DNA of 64,000 nucleotides from Jeotgalibacillus alimentarius (GTDB lineage: Bacteria > Bacillota > Bacilli > Bacillales > Jeotgalibacillaceae), in contig NZ_JXRQ01000025.1 in NCBI RefSeq assembly GCF_000829445.1, positions 124,001-188,000 of the forward strand, read 5' to 3'. The position numbers were made by a program, and so were the translations under genes. A model generated the notes under the pieces. That model did not search any database, was not told where the DNA came from, and saw nothing but the letters and a program-made list of their open reading frames with translations. Position 1 is the first letter of the stretch. Every line of letters begins with the position of its first letter. Below are positions 18,274 through 28,080 of the stretch, one piece after another.

Positions 18274-18647
18274 CCCCGAAAATACTCCACCGCCTCTTCC
18301 TTAAAATACGGATAGATCGGGTTATAAGGATTTTCTTTCAGATGCATCTGCAGATCATGCAGGGCTGAAATCAGTTTGTCGCGATCATTTTCTTTGATGA
18401 GAAATTCCACGCCATAGCTGTAAAGCTGATTTTTGAGTTCATCTTTTCTTCTGCATTGACCGGTCATTTCGAATAATTTCCCGTTAATTTCGAAGCTGAA
18501 TTTCATCATGACGTCCTGTCTGATCGGAAGCTCCATTTTCCCGGTAAAGGAGAGTCCGCCACCGCCGATATCATCAATCAGAATCGGTGTGTTGCCAATT
18601 GACAGCGGTCGTCCGGCAAGCTGTGTGATCGTCATGGCCCCGGTCAT
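18270..18647 (-). CDS. PilZ domain, probable C-terminal part of a GGDEF-EAL-PilZ protein
   Basis: From the first ATG (18647) the frame gives 125 residues with the PilZ DxSxxG-type motif in degenerate form (DIGGGG in ILIDDIGGGGLSF) and the later VEFLI strand. PilZ domains bind cyclic di-GMP. The other ligand motif, RxxxR, is encoded upstream of this ATG: reading the same frame back gives RQYFRIKLPYK immediately after the TGA that ends the GGDEF-EAL gene, and no ATG, GTG or TTG lies in between. So a separately started protein lacks RxxxR. A read-through or an ancestral fusion broken by one stop explains this better. The ATG has no good RBS. Confidence 0.75.
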   Translation of the reverse strand: MTGAMTITQLAGRPLSIGNTPILIDDIGGGGLSFTGKMELPIRQDVMMKFSFEINGKLFEMTGQCRRKDELKNQLYSYGVEFLIKENDRDKLISALHDLQMHLKENPYNPIYPYFKEEAVEYFRG

Positions 18648-18680
18648 TTTGTATGGGAGCTTGATCCTGAAATACTGTCG

Positions 18681-20447
18681 TCATTTTTCCACAACCTGCT
18701 GACCGCCTGCGTAGACAGGTTTCAGTACACGTTTAGCAAAAATCTTCCGGATATTCTCAGCAGATACAGGCTTGCTGTATATGTAACCCTGAATATAATC
18801 GCAGCCGCGCTCCTGAAGCCAGCGCAATGCAGCAGGTTCTTCGACGCCTTCAGCTGTGACTTTCAGGTCGAGATCCTGCGCCATTTGAATAATGGCATTT
18901 GTAATCGCCATATTCTCAGACTCATCAAGCAGACTGCCGATAAATTCACGATCGATTTTCAGCGTCTGCACCTGGAATTCTTTTAGATGAAACAGTGATG
19001 AAAAGCCTGTGCCAAAATCATCAAGCGCGATACGGAAACCTTTTTCTCTCAGCTGTGCAATCACTTCTGCAACGCGATCCGAATTTTCCACAAAGGACGA
19101 TTCCGTTAGTTCAAAATTGATGAGTGAAGGATCAATATTATAGGTTCTGAGCGGCGTGATCATCCGTTCGAGCGTATCGAATTGCAAAAAACTTTTTGCA
19201 GAACGATTCACAGAAATCGGCACGAGGGGCACTTTCTGACGGCGCCATAAATCGAGGCTTCTACACACATCTTCAAGCACCCAGTTATCGATATCCGCGA
19301 TCAGCCCGTTCATTTCAGCTAAATTCAAAAATTCATCCGGTGACAGCAGTCCCCACTCAGGATGGTTCCAGCGAATCAGCGCTTCTGCCCCAACCACCAT
19401 GTTCCGGTCCGCTTCCACAATTGGCTGGAATATTAATTCGAACTGACCGTCTTTTACCGCTTTAAATAAATCACGGTCAAGCGAGATTCGTTTATATGTA
19501 TCAAGACTAAGATCCTTAGAGTGAACCATATAGGAATTTACACCGGATTCAATCGCATAGTAAAGTGCTTTATGTACATTCTGAATCAGCGCACCAGGCG
19601 TATTCCCGTCCTCCGGAAACACAGCTGCACCAACAAACCCTGTAAAATATAGTTCAAGCTTATCCACTATAATCGGATACTGAATGCCGTCAATCAGTTC
19701 CCAGCACAATTTGACTGCTTCGTCATCATCAAGCTGCCGATCATATACATAAATAAATTCATTCTTCCTCACATGATAGATTTTCGCACGCTCCTGATTC
19801 AGCACCTCAAGCAGCTGCGCCATTTTTCTGACCGCTTCCTCACCGGTTTGACGACCGATTACATCAGCCACAAGCGTCATCCGGTCAAGCTTCAGCGAAA
19901 AGATAGTAAACGGGTCCCCCTGCGCCATCTTCTCTTTTAAATCCTGATTCAAGCGCTTCTGATTAGGCAGCCCCGTCAGCGTTTCATGCTCGGCCTCGTA
20001 TGCATCCCTCAGTTCGCGCTCCTTTTCCTCAGTAATATCAAGCACCAGTCCATAAATGCCGACCAGTTCACCGGTTGCATCCATTTCCGGCACTACACGA
20101 TCATTTACCCAGCGCAGGTTCCCTTCGCTGTCCTTAATCTGATACTGGCTATGAACCGGCTTCCCCAGCTTTAATTGCTGCTGATTTTCAAGGTATAAAT
20201 GATGATACTCCTTTGGAATCAGATGCTCCCATTTTAGTTCATCCCTTAAAAACATCTCAGCCGGGTAACCGCAGATCTTTTCAATACTCGGGGTACAGCT
20301 CGTCAAAAGTCCCGTCTGAATATCAATCGCCCAAAGTGCAGCCTTCGCAAAAACACCCAGCTCATTAATATGCTCCTGCTCTACCGTAAACGACGCGCTT
20401 AAAGTCGCCGCCGTCTCATCCCTCTTCATGCGATCAAAGACCCCCAT
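18681..20447 (-). CDS. PAS-GGDEF-EAL protein, likely c-di-GMP phosphodiesterase
   Basis: About 588 residues: PAS domain (about 30-140), a GGDEF domain in which the signature is RKNEF (active site lost), and an EAL domain with AEALIRW, NRSAKSF, ELTESSF, DDFGTGFSS and EGVEE all intact. Established roles: EAL domains hydrolyse c-di-GMP to pGpG; degenerate GGDEF domains often bind GTP. ATG 20447 is chosen because AGGGGGG sits seven bases before it. The frame ends ...VVEK then TGA, and the PilZ frame continues without a shift. Located between two chemoreceptor genes, so probably tied to the motile/sessile decision. Confidence 0.92.
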   Translation of the reverse strand: MGVFDRMKRDETAATLSASFTVEQEHINELGVFAKAALWAIDIQTGLLTSCTPSIEKICGYPAEMFLRDELKWEHLIPKEYHHLYLENQQQLKLGKPVHSQYQIKDSEGNLRWVNDRVVPEMDATGELVGIYGLVLDITEEKERELRDAYEAEHETLTGLPNQKRLNQDLKEKMAQGDPFTIFSLKLDRMTLVADVIGRQTGEEAVRKMAQLLEVLNQERAKIYHVRKNEFIYVYDRQLDDDEAVKLCWELIDGIQYPIIVDKLELYFTGFVGAAVFPEDGNTPGALIQNVHKALYYAIESGVNSYMVHSKDLSLDTYKRISLDRDLFKAVKDGQFELIFQPIVEADRNMVVGAEALIRWNHPEWGLLSPDEFLNLAEMNGLIADIDNWVLEDVCRSLDLWRRQKVPLVPISVNRSAKSFLQFDTLERMITPLRTYNIDPSLINFELTESSFVENSDRVAEVIAQLREKGFRIALDDFGTGFSSLFHLKEFQVQTLKIDREFIGSLLDESENMAITNAIIQMAQDLDLKVTAEGVEEPAALRWLQERGCDYIQGYIYSKPVSAENIRKIFAKRVLKPVYAGGQQVVEK

Positions 20448-20561
20448 TGCCATACCCCCCTGATGTTTATTAGCTCTAGTATAAAGCATATATAAGAAAA
20501 TAGGGAGGTTTGTCGGATAAAATTTTTAGATTATTGTGATAAAAGGAGGAAGTGAAATAGA

Positions 20562-20580
20562 GGGACTGTCCCGGGTCTTC
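20562..20580. repeat. Partial REP-like palindrome
   Basis: GGGACTGTCCCGGGTCTTC, half of the palindrome found intact at 18002, at the left border of array 5. Confidence 0.6.
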
Positions 20581-20587
20581 AAGAAAA

Positions 20588-20722
20588 GGTCTCTACTGTC
20601 GGATTCGGCGTCACGACCTTCATGTTGAATAATATGACCTCCACGGACGCGGATACGACCTCCAACCCAGGTGTATCCGACCATCGCGCAGCAAAATACG
20701 ACCTTCGACAGCGAAGCCACCT
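20588..20722 (+). repeat. 21-bp tandem array 5 (TACGACC subfamily)
   Basis: Motifs CACGACC, TATGACC, TACGACC, core ACCCAGGT (20665-20672), TACGACC with steps 21, 21 and 43. The motif differs from TGCAACC arrays, yet the spacing is the same. Fills part of the 540-base gap before the GGDEF-EAL gene start. Confidence 0.8.
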
Positions 20723-20726
20723 TGAA

Positions 20727-20765
20727 TGCATTTCAGAAACAAGCCTTTAGACTCTTAAGGGCATC
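20727..20765. repeat. Hairpin linking arrays 5 and 6
   Basis: ATGCATTTCAGAAAC and GACTCTTAAGGGCAT form an imperfect stem around AAGCCTTTA, joining two arrays of different motif type. Confidence 0.65.
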
Positions 20766-20779
20766 ACGAGGGTGTTTCG

Positions 20780-20915
20780 CTGCAATCAGAAGTTGGGCTC
20801 ACTGCAACTAGATCTCATCTCACTACAGCTGTGGGTTGTCTCACTACACCAAACCCGGGTGTATCTAACAGCTGCGAGGCCAAACACCACACCTGCCAGC
20901 CAAAACACTACAACC
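20780..20915 (+). repeat. 21-bp tandem array 6
   Basis: TGCAATC, TGCAACT, TACAGCT, TACACCA, core ACCCGGGT (20853-20860), then CACCACACC and CACTACAACC. Confidence 0.82.
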
Positions 20916-20952
20916 ACGCCCCTGGTCAGCGCTCCCCTCCGCCCACAAAACA

Positions 20953-20986
20953 AAACCCGGAAGCCACCACAGCCCCCGGGTCCACC
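20953..20986 (-). terminator. Terminator of chemoreceptor gene 2
   Basis: Minus strand GACCCGGGGGCTG and the GGCTTCCGGGTT partner form a stem followed by TTGTTTTG, just past the stop at 20988. Confidence 0.65.
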
Positions 20987-20987
20987 A

Positions 20988-22676
20988 TCAATCATTCAAC
21001 TTAAACTTTCTAACCTCACCAGCTAACTCTTCGGCCAGCCCCGCCAGCTCATCTGCACTTGCAGAGATTGTCTCCATCGTGCTGAGTGACTGCTCACTTG
21101 ATGCAGCTGTTTCTTCAATGCCGGCTGCTGATTCTTCTGAGATGGACGCGATTTCCTGGACGGATGCGTTCATCGTCTGACTGCTCCGTGAGATATCTGC
21201 AAGGTTACCTGTGATGCGGTCAACCATTTGGATCATCTCATGAATGGAACCATTAATTTCATTGAACTTCTCACCGGTCATAGCGATCTGACGTGTGCCT
21301 TCATTAACTTCTTCGTAGCCTTTTTCAAGTGAACCGACAACGTTTTGCGACTCATTTTGAATGCCGGTTACAAACCCAGTTATATCGTTAACTGAATTTG
21401 CTACCTGCTCAGCAAGCTTGCGGACTTCATCAGCTACCACAGCAAACCCTTTACCCTGCTCTCCTGCACGTGCTGCTTCGATGGCAGCATTTAGCGCTAA
21501 AAGGTTAGTCTGTTCGGCAATGTCACGGATCACGCCAACCAGTTTAGTGATCTCATTTGTCTGCTCATCAAGACCTTTCACTTTGGCAACCGCTTCGTTC
21601 ATCACCTGATCAATCACCATCATCTGCTGAACGGAAGATTCCATCATTCTAGAGCCATCTTCCGCACTTGTCATCACGTGACGGGAACGTGTTGAAATTT
21701 CCTCACTCTGGTCATTCGTGTCCTGAATTTTCACTGCAAATTCATCCATTGATTCAGAAAGCGTTCCTGCATTTGTCGCCTGCGCCTCAGAGCCTGACGC
21801 GAGCTCCTGCATCGTTACTGCAATCTGTTCACTTCCTTCCCGCACCTCATTTGCAGATTGTGTGAGTTCTTTACTCTGTGCAGAAACAAGATTCGTCGCC
21901 ACTGCAATTCTGTCAATGACCGCTTTTATATCTTCCTGCATTTTATTCGTTGCTGTAACAAGTTTGCCGATTTCATCTTTCCGCTTCAATTTAAGAGGCA
22001 CGCTGGTTAAATCACCATTTGCCAAAAGCTCCATGCGGGATGCGATACGCTTCAGCGGCCCTCCTATGGACTGTCCCATGGCGATTCCGATTCCAATTGC
22101 AGCGAGGAGAACAACGATTCCAAAACCATATATCAACAGTCGATTGATCTGGAACTCATCGTTATTAGCATCTTTCAGCTTTTCAGCTTCTGCCATTGTA
22201 TGTTCTTTTAATTCAAGCAGCCGAAGCTGTGTATTCGCAAACAATACTTCTGCCTCACCTATGCCTGCCATAGCTGATTCATAATCTCCTTCTTCTATAA
22301 ATGCAGAAATAGTTCTTACAGAATTAGAAAAACTCTCCCATTCTGTTTCAAAACCATTTAAAAGCTCCAATGTCCTGTTACCAGGTTCTGTCTGATGCAT
22401 TTCTGTTATAAGCTGATCAATTTCATCAACATTATCTAATGCATTCGAAGTCAATTGCGGATTATCTCCAAGAACGGCACTTAATATTTGCACTGTTGTA
22501 TTCTCAGTCAATCTACCAATGTCTACTAGTATTGATACTGGTACCAGACGATGTTCATATAAATCATTACTATTTCTGTTTACTTCCCCCATTGACAAAA
22601 GACTGACTGCCGCTAAACCTACTAATAACGCAGCAATAACAAGATACGAAACAATTAATTTACCCCTGATCTTCAA
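20988..22676 (-). CDS. Methyl-accepting chemotaxis protein 2
   Basis: 562 residues with the same plan as chemoreceptor 1: TM1, four-helix sensor, TM2 ([21 protein letters not shown]), HAMP, kinase-control tip. Starts with TTG at 22676 after GGGGGTCATGAG; the homologous [14 protein letters not shown] opening supports this. From HAMP onward it is nearly identical to chemoreceptor 1, whereas residues 60-185 differ strongly, so ligand range probably differs. A TCCGATAT element lies upstream. Confidence 0.95.
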   Translation of the reverse strand: MKIRGKLIVSYLVIAALLVGLAAVSLLSMGEVNRNSNDLYEHRLVPVSILVDIGRLTENTTVQILSAVLGDNPQLTSNALDNVDEIDQLITEMHQTEPGNRTLELLNGFETEWESFSNSVRTISAFIEEGDYESAMAGIGEAEVLFANTQLRLLELKEHTMAEAEKLKDANNDEFQINRLLIYGFGIVVLLAAIGIGIAMGQSIGGPLKRIASRMELLANGDLTSVPLKLKRKDEIGKLVTATNKMQEDIKAVIDRIAVATNLVSAQSKELTQSANEVREGSEQIAVTMQELASGSEAQATNAGTLSESMDEFAVKIQDTNDQSEEISTRSRHVMTSAEDGSRMMESSVQQMMVIDQVMNEAVAKVKGLDEQTNEITKLVGVIRDIAEQTNLLALNAAIEAARAGEQGKGFAVVADEVRKLAEQVANSVNDITGFVTGIQNESQNVVGSLEKGYEEVNEGTRQIAMTGEKFNEINGSIHEMIQMVDRITGNLADISRSSQTMNASVQEIASISEESAAGIEETAASSEQSLSTMETISASADELAGLAEELAGEVRKFKLND

Positions 22677-22713
22677 CTCATGACCCCCATCTTAATTATA
22701 AACACTATCCATA

Positions 22714-22721
22714 ATATCGGA
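22714..22721 (-). promoter_or_regulatory. SigD-like -10 element for chemoreceptor 2
   Basis: Minus strand TCCGATAT (seven of eight to GCCGATAT), about 40 bases before the TTG start. -35 not clear. Confidence 0.4.
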
Positions 22722-22844
22722 TGGGAAAATGATAGTTCAATATATCCCGAAAAAATATATTTTAATTCAAAAATATACTGTTCTGTATTTTGTCACATTT
22801 TACAGATTTAACCTTTATCCGTTTCTCATTGATACAGATTTGTG

Positions 22845-22877
22845 GAACAAAAAAATCCGGGAATAGATCCCCGGATT
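22845..22877 (-). terminator. Terminator of chemoreceptor gene 3
   Basis: Minus strand AAATCCGGGGATC and the TTCCCGGATTT partner followed by seven T. Confidence 0.85.
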
Positions 22878-22882
22878 TACAC

Positions 22883-24571
22883 TTATGCATTCAATTTAAA
22901 TTTTCTAACCTCAACAGCCAGCTCTTCAGCCAGTCCAGCCAGTTCATCTGCACTTGAAGAAATCGTCTCCATCGTGCTGAGTGACTGCTCGCTCGATGCA
23001 GCTGCTTCCTCCACACCTGCTGCAGATTCTTCTGAAATCGATGCAATTTCCTGAACGCTCGCATTCATCGTGTGGCTGCTGCCTGAAATGTCTTCAAGGT
23101 TCCCGGAAATCCGGTCAACCATCTGAATCATTTCATTAATTGAGCCGTTGATTTCATTGAACTTCTCACCTGTTACAGCGATCTGCTGAGTCCCGGCATT
23201 GACCTCTTCATAGCCCTGCTCAAGCGACCCTACCACGTTACGTGACTCTGACTGGATCCCACTCACAAAGCCTGTAATATCATTGACTGAATTCGATACC
23301 TGCTCAGCCAGTTTACGCACTTCATCCGCCACGACCGCAAACCCTTTACCCTGCTCACCTGCACGTGCTGCTTCGATCGCTGCATTTAACGCTAAAAGGT
23401 TGGTCTGTTCAGCAATATCACGTATCACGCCGACAAGCTTTGTGATTTCATTCGTCTGCTCATCCAGCCCGCGCACTTTGCCAACTGCCTCAGTCATCAC
23501 CTGGTCAATGATCATCATCTGCTGAATGGACGACTCCATCATCTGAGAGCCTTCCTCAGCGCTCGACATCACATTACGTGAACGCGTTGAAATCGCCTGG
23601 CTCTGGGCATTTGTTTCCTGAATCTTGGCTGTAAATCCATCCATCGTTTCTGAAAGCGTACCTGCATTTACCGCCTGCGCTTCAGTGCCTGATGAAAGTT
23701 CCTGCATCGTCACAGCAATCTGCCTGCTGCCGCCCTGCACTTCATTCGCAGACTGCTTCAGATCTGTACTATGGGAAGATACAAGCTCTGTAGCCGTTGA
23801 AATTTTTTGAATAACCGTCAGAAGTTCCTGCTGCATCTGATTCGTCGCAGTCACAAGAGAACCAATCTCATCTTTTTGCTTAAATGTCAGCGGCTCATGG
23901 TTTAAATCTCCTCCCGCAACAGCTGTCATTCTGTCAGACACTTTTCTCAGCGGATTGGCGATCGCTCTGCCGACAAGAATTCCTAGCAAAATGGCTGCGA
24001 GCAGCACCACAGCACCGATGATAAAAATGATCATTCTGTTAAACTGATACGTCTCTTTATTCTCTTCATTCAGCCGATCCGCCAACTGCAGATTATGCTC
24101 TTTTAATTCACGCAGACTTCCCTGTGACCGGGCAAACAGCAGGCTACCTTCACCGAGCAATGCATCTGTTGCATCAGGATTCGCCCCTTCAATCAGTGTA
24201 ATATTATTTTCAACAAGCTCGGTAAATAATCCCCAATCCTGTTCAAACGCTTCGATCAGTTCAGTATTTTTACTATCCGTTGACGCTTCCTTCATCGTGG
24301 CAATCAGCTGATCAACCTTCTCCAGATTCCCCTGCGCGGCACTGATCATATCTGCCTTCTCAGTCAGAATCGCCCCGTAGATCTGCACCCTTGTGTTTTC
24401 AGTCAGCTGACCAAGCTCGATCAGATTCGTCACCGGCACCATGCGGTCGTCATACAATTCTTCCCCGTTTTTGCTGACCTCTTCTAAAGACATCAGACTC
24501 ACTCCGGCAAGCACAAGTACAAGTCCCGCAATTAGTAAATAAGATACGATCAATTTCCCTTTAATCTTCAC
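22883..24571 (-). CDS. Methyl-accepting chemotaxis protein 3
   Basis: 562 residues, same architecture: TM1 ([17 protein letters not shown]), extracellular helices to about 185, TM2 ([22 protein letters not shown]), HAMP and signalling hairpin. GTG start at 24571 after AAAGGGGTCAGGATT. It is the most diverged of the four in HAMP and the first methylation helix, carrying [18 protein letters not shown] where the others have SAQSEELTQ-like sequence. No SigD-like -10 was found before it, so it may rely on read-through or a different promoter. Confidence 0.95.
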   Translation of the reverse strand: MKIKGKLIVSYLLIAGLVLVLAGVSLMSLEEVSKNGEELYDDRMVPVTNLIELGQLTENTRVQIYGAILTEKADMISAAQGNLEKVDQLIATMKEASTDSKNTELIEAFEQDWGLFTELVENNITLIEGANPDATDALLGEGSLLFARSQGSLRELKEHNLQLADRLNEENKETYQFNRMIIFIIGAVVLLAAILLGILVGRAIANPLRKVSDRMTAVAGGDLNHEPLTFKQKDEIGSLVTATNQMQQELLTVIQKISTATELVSSHSTDLKQSANEVQGGSRQIAVTMQELSSGTEAQAVNAGTLSETMDGFTAKIQETNAQSQAISTRSRNVMSSAEEGSQMMESSIQQMMIIDQVMTEAVGKVRGLDEQTNEITKLVGVIRDIAEQTNLLALNAAIEAARAGEQGKGFAVVADEVRKLAEQVSNSVNDITGFVSGIQSESRNVVGSLEQGYEEVNAGTQQIAVTGEKFNEINGSINEMIQMVDRISGNLEDISGSSHTMNASVQEIASISEESAAGVEEAAASSEQSLSTMETISSSADELAGLAEELAVEVRKFKLNA

Positions 24572-24644
24572 AATCCTGACCCCTTTTTCAGCTTAATCTC
24601 TATCTTTTATGTAAAAATTGGTTTTGCACAATTACCATTCATAT

Positions 24645-24677
24645 ATAAACCCAGAGCATTCGCCGCCCCGGGTTCTT
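24645..24677 (-). terminator. Possible terminator of chemoreceptor gene 4
   Basis: Minus strand AACCCGGGG and CTCTGGGTT pair across a GC-rich loop and are followed by TATATATG rather than a T-run; weak. Confidence 0.45.
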
Positions 24678-24680
24678 TCA

Positions 24681-26369
24681 TCATGCGTTCAACTTGAATT
24701 TTCTAACCTCACCAGCTAATTCCTCAGCCAGTCCTGCCAACTCATCCGCACTTGCAGAGATCGTCTCCATCGTACTCAACGACTGTTCGCTTGATGCTGC
24801 AGCTTCCTCAACACCAGCTGCTGACTCTTCTGAAATGGATGCAATTTCCTGTACACTTGCATTCATCGTCTGACTGCTGCCAGAAATGTTTTCAAGGTTA
24901 TCTGAAATGCGGTCTACCATTTGAATCATGTCTTTAATAGAACCATTGATTTCATTGAACTTTTCACCTGTCATGGAAATCTGCTGTGTACCGGCATTGA
25001 CTTCTTCATAACCTTTTTCAAGTGAACCAACCACAACCTGGGAACCACTTTGAATACCGGTCACAATGCCAGTGATGTCATTAACTGAATTTGCCACCTG
25101 CTCAGCAAGCTTCCGTACCTCATCCGCTACAACAGCAAATCCTTTACCCTGCTCACCTGCACGCGCCGCTTCAATCGCAGCATTCAACGCTAAAAGGTTC
25201 GTCTGTTCAGCAATCTCACGGATCACACCAACAAGCTTTGTGATCTCATTCGTCTGCTCATCCAGTCCACGCACTTTATCAACTGCCTCAGTCATGACCT
25301 GATCAATCACCATCATCTGCTGAATCGAAGACTCCATCATCTGCGACCCTTCTTCAGCACTCAACATCACATCACGTGAACGCGTTGAAATGGCCTGACT
25401 CTGTTCGTTCGTTTCCTGAATCTTTACAGTAAATCCATCCATTGTTTCTGAAAGCGTACCTGCATTTGTCGCCTGCGCCTCAGTGCCTGACGCAATCTCC
25501 TGCATCGTCACAGCGATCTGCTCACTGCCTTCACGCACCTCATTAGCAGACTGCGTCAATTCTTCACTTTGAGCAGACACATTGTCAGTCGCTTCAGCAA
25601 TTTTACCGACAACTGATTTCAGATCTTCCTGCATCTTATTCGTTGCCGCAACAAGCGTGCCGATCTCATCTTTACGTTTAGAAGTGAGCGGTTCACGAGT
25701 TAAGTCACCTTCAGACACACGCTCCATCCTTGAAGCCACGCGCTTCAGCGGCTTTCCAATTCCCTGGCCCATTGATACACCGATAACGATTGCGGCAATT
25801 AATGTAACAATACTGATGATAAAAATAATCAGTTGGTTAGTGCTGAAAATATCCGCATTTGCACCATTAAGCTCATCCGCAACTTCTATGCTTCGATCTT
25901 TCATATTAATCAGGTCAGACTCTGCCATTTCAAAAACAGATCCCGAAGCACCAAGCCCCTGTGCCGCTTCATCAAAATCACCAGCCTGAATCACCGGAAT
26001 ATTACGCTCAACTGACTCACGGTATACCGACCAGTTTTCTTCAAAACTTGTCAAATATTCAGACATCTGAGAGCCGGGATTCGTGTCCCATAGCATATCA
26101 ACAAGTATATCCACCTGCTCCATATTACTCTGCGCATCGAATGTCATACGCGGACTCTCAAGCAGCACCGCACTCGACATCTGCACGCGTGTATCTTCAG
26201 AATACCTTGATAAATCAGTCACAATGGATAGTGGCACAAGCCGATTCTCGTACATATCCTTACCGTTCTGATTCACCACATTAAGAGAATTCAAGCTCAC
26301 AAAACCAAGCACCAGTAAAAGCGCAGCAATGATTAAATACGAAAAAATCAGTTTCCCTCTAATCTTCAA
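24681..26369 (-). CDS. Methyl-accepting chemotaxis protein 4
   Basis: About 562 residues with TM1 ([16 protein letters not shown]), sensor, TM2 ([22 protein letters not shown]), HAMP and the conserved tip ([20 protein letters not shown]). A TTG at 26369 after GGGGGTCAGGGTG aligns with the starts of its paralogues; the apparent longer frame does not. Its signalling half shares blocks with both chemoreceptor 1 ([17 protein letters not shown]) and chemoreceptor 3 (TETMDGFT-KIQETN), a mosaic consistent with gene conversion. Confidence 0.94.
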   Translation of the reverse strand: MKIRGKLIFSYLIIAALLLVLGFVSLNSLNVVNQNGKDMYENRLVPLSIVTDLSRYSEDTRVQMSSAVLLESPRMTFDAQSNMEQVDILVDMLWDTNPGSQMSEYLTSFEENWSVYRESVERNIPVIQAGDFDEAAQGLGASGSVFEMAESDLINMKDRSIEVADELNGANADIFSTNQLIIFIISIVTLIAAIVIGVSMGQGIGKPLKRVASRMERVSEGDLTREPLTSKRKDEIGTLVAATNKMQEDLKSVVGKIAEATDNVSAQSEELTQSANEVREGSEQIAVTMQEIASGTEAQATNAGTLSETMDGFTVKIQETNEQSQAISTRSRDVMLSAEEGSQMMESSIQQMMVIDQVMTEAVDKVRGLDEQTNEITKLVGVIREIAEQTNLLALNAAIEAARAGEQGKGFAVVADEVRKLAEQVANSVNDITGIVTGIQSGSQVVVGSLEKGYEEVNAGTQQISMTGEKFNEINGSIKDMIQMVDRISDNLENISGSSQTMNASVQEIASISEESAAGVEEAAASSEQSLSTMETISASADELAGLAEELAGEVRKFKLNA

Positions 26370-26409
26370 CACCCTGACCCCCATCAAACGTTGTGTATGT
26401 ATAGGTCTA

Positions 26410-26417
26410 TTATCGGG
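26410..26417 (-). promoter_or_regulatory. SigD-like -10 element for chemoreceptor 4
   Basis: Minus strand CCCGATAA. The remaining 26420-26710 gap shows no gene or repeat that I can support. Confidence 0.35.
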
Positions 26418-26710
26418 TATTTCGGCTTATTTGTGAAGAGGTTTTTTGGGATTATGGTTGTGGTTTTTAGTAGAGGAGTATAGAGTCGGGTTAAAACTTT
26501 TCCAGTACGTTTCATATGGGTGAAGGCAACAACAGGGCAAGTTAGTGTTTTTGCTGGTAATGTACGTATTAGATTATGTGAGCTTAACTAGTGATAACAA
26601 TACTACCCACCACAGTGATTTCGAGATTGATTATGTTTACCGCACATTCAATCTTTTAAAATTTGCAATATAAAAACGTCTTTTTAGTGTAAATTTTCTT
26701 ACGCTGCTTT

Positions 26711-26944
26711 TCAATGAATAAATGGGGCGAATCCATCAAACGGAACACGTTGCTGTTCAAGAAAATCAAGCTCTTCAATCAACAGCCTCATCTTCACCTT
26801 AAGATCTTTTCTTACTTCAGCTGTCAGTCCCTTCTGACTCGCTTGAACTGCGACTTTCTTCATCGCATACAGACAGTCTTCCATTCTTTCTAATATGGCA
26901 TCATGCTCCTCCGCCCATAACTGCCACCTATATAACTCATTCAT
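26711..26944 (-). CDS. Small hypothetical protein
   Basis: A 77-residue frame starting MNELYRWQLWAEEH after GAAGGTGAGCTTA at 26944. The product is rich in charged and hydrophobic heptads (ILERMEDCLYAMKKVAVQAS, LKVKMRLLIEELDFLEQQR), suggesting a two-helix coiled coil without membrane segment. I do not recognise the family. It follows yjfB-like and fliT genes on the same strand, so a small flagellar accessory role is possible by position only. Confidence 0.6.
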   Translation of the reverse strand: MNELYRWQLWAEEHDAILERMEDCLYAMKKVAVQASQKGLTAEVRKDLKVKMRLLIEELDFLEQQRVPFDGFAPFIH

Positions 26945-27083
26945 TAAGCTCACCTTCTTTTTATTGATCAATTTTTAACGGTTTTACCACGTAAATTTTG
27001 TTTGGGTTTTATTATTAAATTCCGATCCATATTCCTACTGAGTGATTTTTTTCTACTCTTTAGTAGAATATTTAGTTCCTATT

Positions 27084-27110
27084 AAAAAGACACCTCTTTA
27101 AGAGATGTCT
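27084..27110 (-). terminator. Terminator after the YjfB-family gene
   Basis: Minus strand AGACATCTCTT and AAGAGGTGTCT stem followed by TTTTT. Confidence 0.85.
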
Positions 27111-27115
27111 AATAC

Positions 27116-27316
27116 TTACCTGCTTACATCAACGTTTCCACCCAGATGCGGCTGAGCAGCATGCTGCATCGCCTGCACCTGAGAACTATTCAACATCTGC
27201 ACCATTGAAGCTGCATTCTGCTCTGCGTGGTTCATAGTTTTTTTCATAATGGCAAGTGATGCATCCTGTTTTACCTGTCCGTGACTTAGACCAATTGATA
27301 ATGCTGCGATATCCAT
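27116..27316 (-). CDS. YjfB family putative motility protein
   Basis: 66 residues beginning MDIAALSIGLSHGQVKQDAS, matching the YjfB family (short proteins MDIAALSx...QVxQxASLAVMKK found in flagellated Firmicutes and annotated as putative motility proteins). Function unproven. Twelve bases separate it from the preceding small gene, forming a unit 27691-27116 that ends in a strong terminator. Confidence 0.8.
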   Translation of the reverse strand: MDIAALSIGLSHGQVKQDASLAIMKKTMNHAEQNAASMVQMLNSSQVQAMQHAAQPHLGGNVDVSR

Positions 27317-27328
27317 GTTGAATCCCCC

Positions 27329-27691
27329 TTATTGAGTTAAATACTCTTTGTATTCTTCGCTAACAGACACTTGGAGTCTTTTAAATGCTGGAATCATTGA
27401 AAGCCGGAGCAACTCTTTAACTTTTTCAAACTTTTGATCCGAATATGCTTCGACGATCTGATTGGCTTTATCTACCACCTGGTTCAGACTGACCTGCACT
27501 ACTTCCGAATCAGACGGTTTTAGAACTAGTTCAACCTGCGCATAACCCTTCATCGCTTCTTCAAAAATATAGACTGACTGTTCAAACTGTCCTTCATTAA
27601 TTAATTTCTTTGTATGTTCCAGCGCTTCAAGTACTGTTTCATTTAATTCAACTGTGCGTAAAGCAACTTCTCTGTATTCCTCTTTCAACAT
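27329..27691 (-). CDS. Hypothetical flagellar-cluster protein
   Basis: 120 residues, mostly helical (ELNETVLEALEHTKKLINEGQFEQSVYIFEEAMKGYAQVE...), no signal peptide, no membrane segment. I do not recognise it with certainty. It starts after a GAGAGAGTT-like RBS just below the fliT terminator and is followed closely by the yjfB-like gene. The helical, TPR-like length suggests a chaperone or adaptor, but that is inference. Confidence 0.7.
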   Translation of the reverse strand: MLKEEYREVALRTVELNETVLEALEHTKKLINEGQFEQSVYIFEEAMKGYAQVELVLKPSDSEVVQVSLNQVVDKANQIVEAYSDQKFEKVKELLRLSMIPAFKRLQVSVSEEYKEYLTQ

Positions 27692-27707
27692 AACTCTCTC
27701 CTTACAG

Positions 27708-27735
27708 AAAAAGTCTGAGGGATCATCCTCAGACT
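27708..27735 (-). terminator. Terminator of the flaG/fliD/fliS/fliT operon
   Basis: Minus strand AGTCTGAGG and CCTCAGACT with an ATGATC-type loop then TTTTT, right after fliT. Confidence 0.9.
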
Positions 27736-27738
27736 CAT

Positions 27739-28080
27739 TTAATTTCTCTTATCATAAAATACACCGTCTGTTGATTCTGAATCAGCGTAAGGATTATTAT
27801 ACTTTGCAGCTGATTTTTTCTTATGACCTGTCTGTTTGATATCTTTTTGAATATCAAGTTTAAGAGATTGCAGAGCCGGATCGATTTTTTGATTCCATTT
27901 CATAATTTCTTCAGCCAGCTTTTTCTCACCTTGCGTTTCCGGCTTTTTTACATCAGTCAAAATCTGCTGTCTTTTCTCAAGCAGACTTTCTATCTGCTGA
28001 ATTTTATCATCGCGTTCCTGATCAGACTGCACGACTGTATAAAGTGCTTTAGTCAATTCATAGCAAATTTCAAGACTCAT
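27739..28080 (-). CDS. fliT: Flagellar export chaperone FliT
   Basis: 113 residues starting MSLEICYELTKALYTVV. Short helical protein in the canonical fliD-fliS-fliT order; FliT chaperones the filament cap FliD in B. subtilis. The ATG overlaps the fliS stop (TAATG). A longer frame to 28143 runs back through fliS and is not used. The C-terminal third is polar (AKYNNPYADSESTDGVFYDKR), typical of Firmicute FliT. Confidence 0.85.
   Translation of the reverse strand: MSLEICYELTKALYTVVQSDQERDDKIQQIESLLEKRQQILTDVKKPETQGEKKLAEEIMKWNQKIDPALQSLKLDIQKDIKQTGHKKKSAAKYNNPYADSESTDGVFYDKRN

Noticed and set aside
21862-22284. 140-codon frame antisense to chemoreceptor 2 and similar frames opposite chemoreceptors 1, 3 and 4
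   Set aside because: Shadows of coding sequence on the other strand; the same antisense peptides occur in all paralogues and have no RBS.
24600-24644. SigD -10 for chemoreceptor 3
   Set aside because: No NCCGATAW match in the gap.
26420-26710. Possible small gene or repeat upstream of chemoreceptor 4
   Set aside because: No frame with an RBS and no similarity to the arrays or structured elements.
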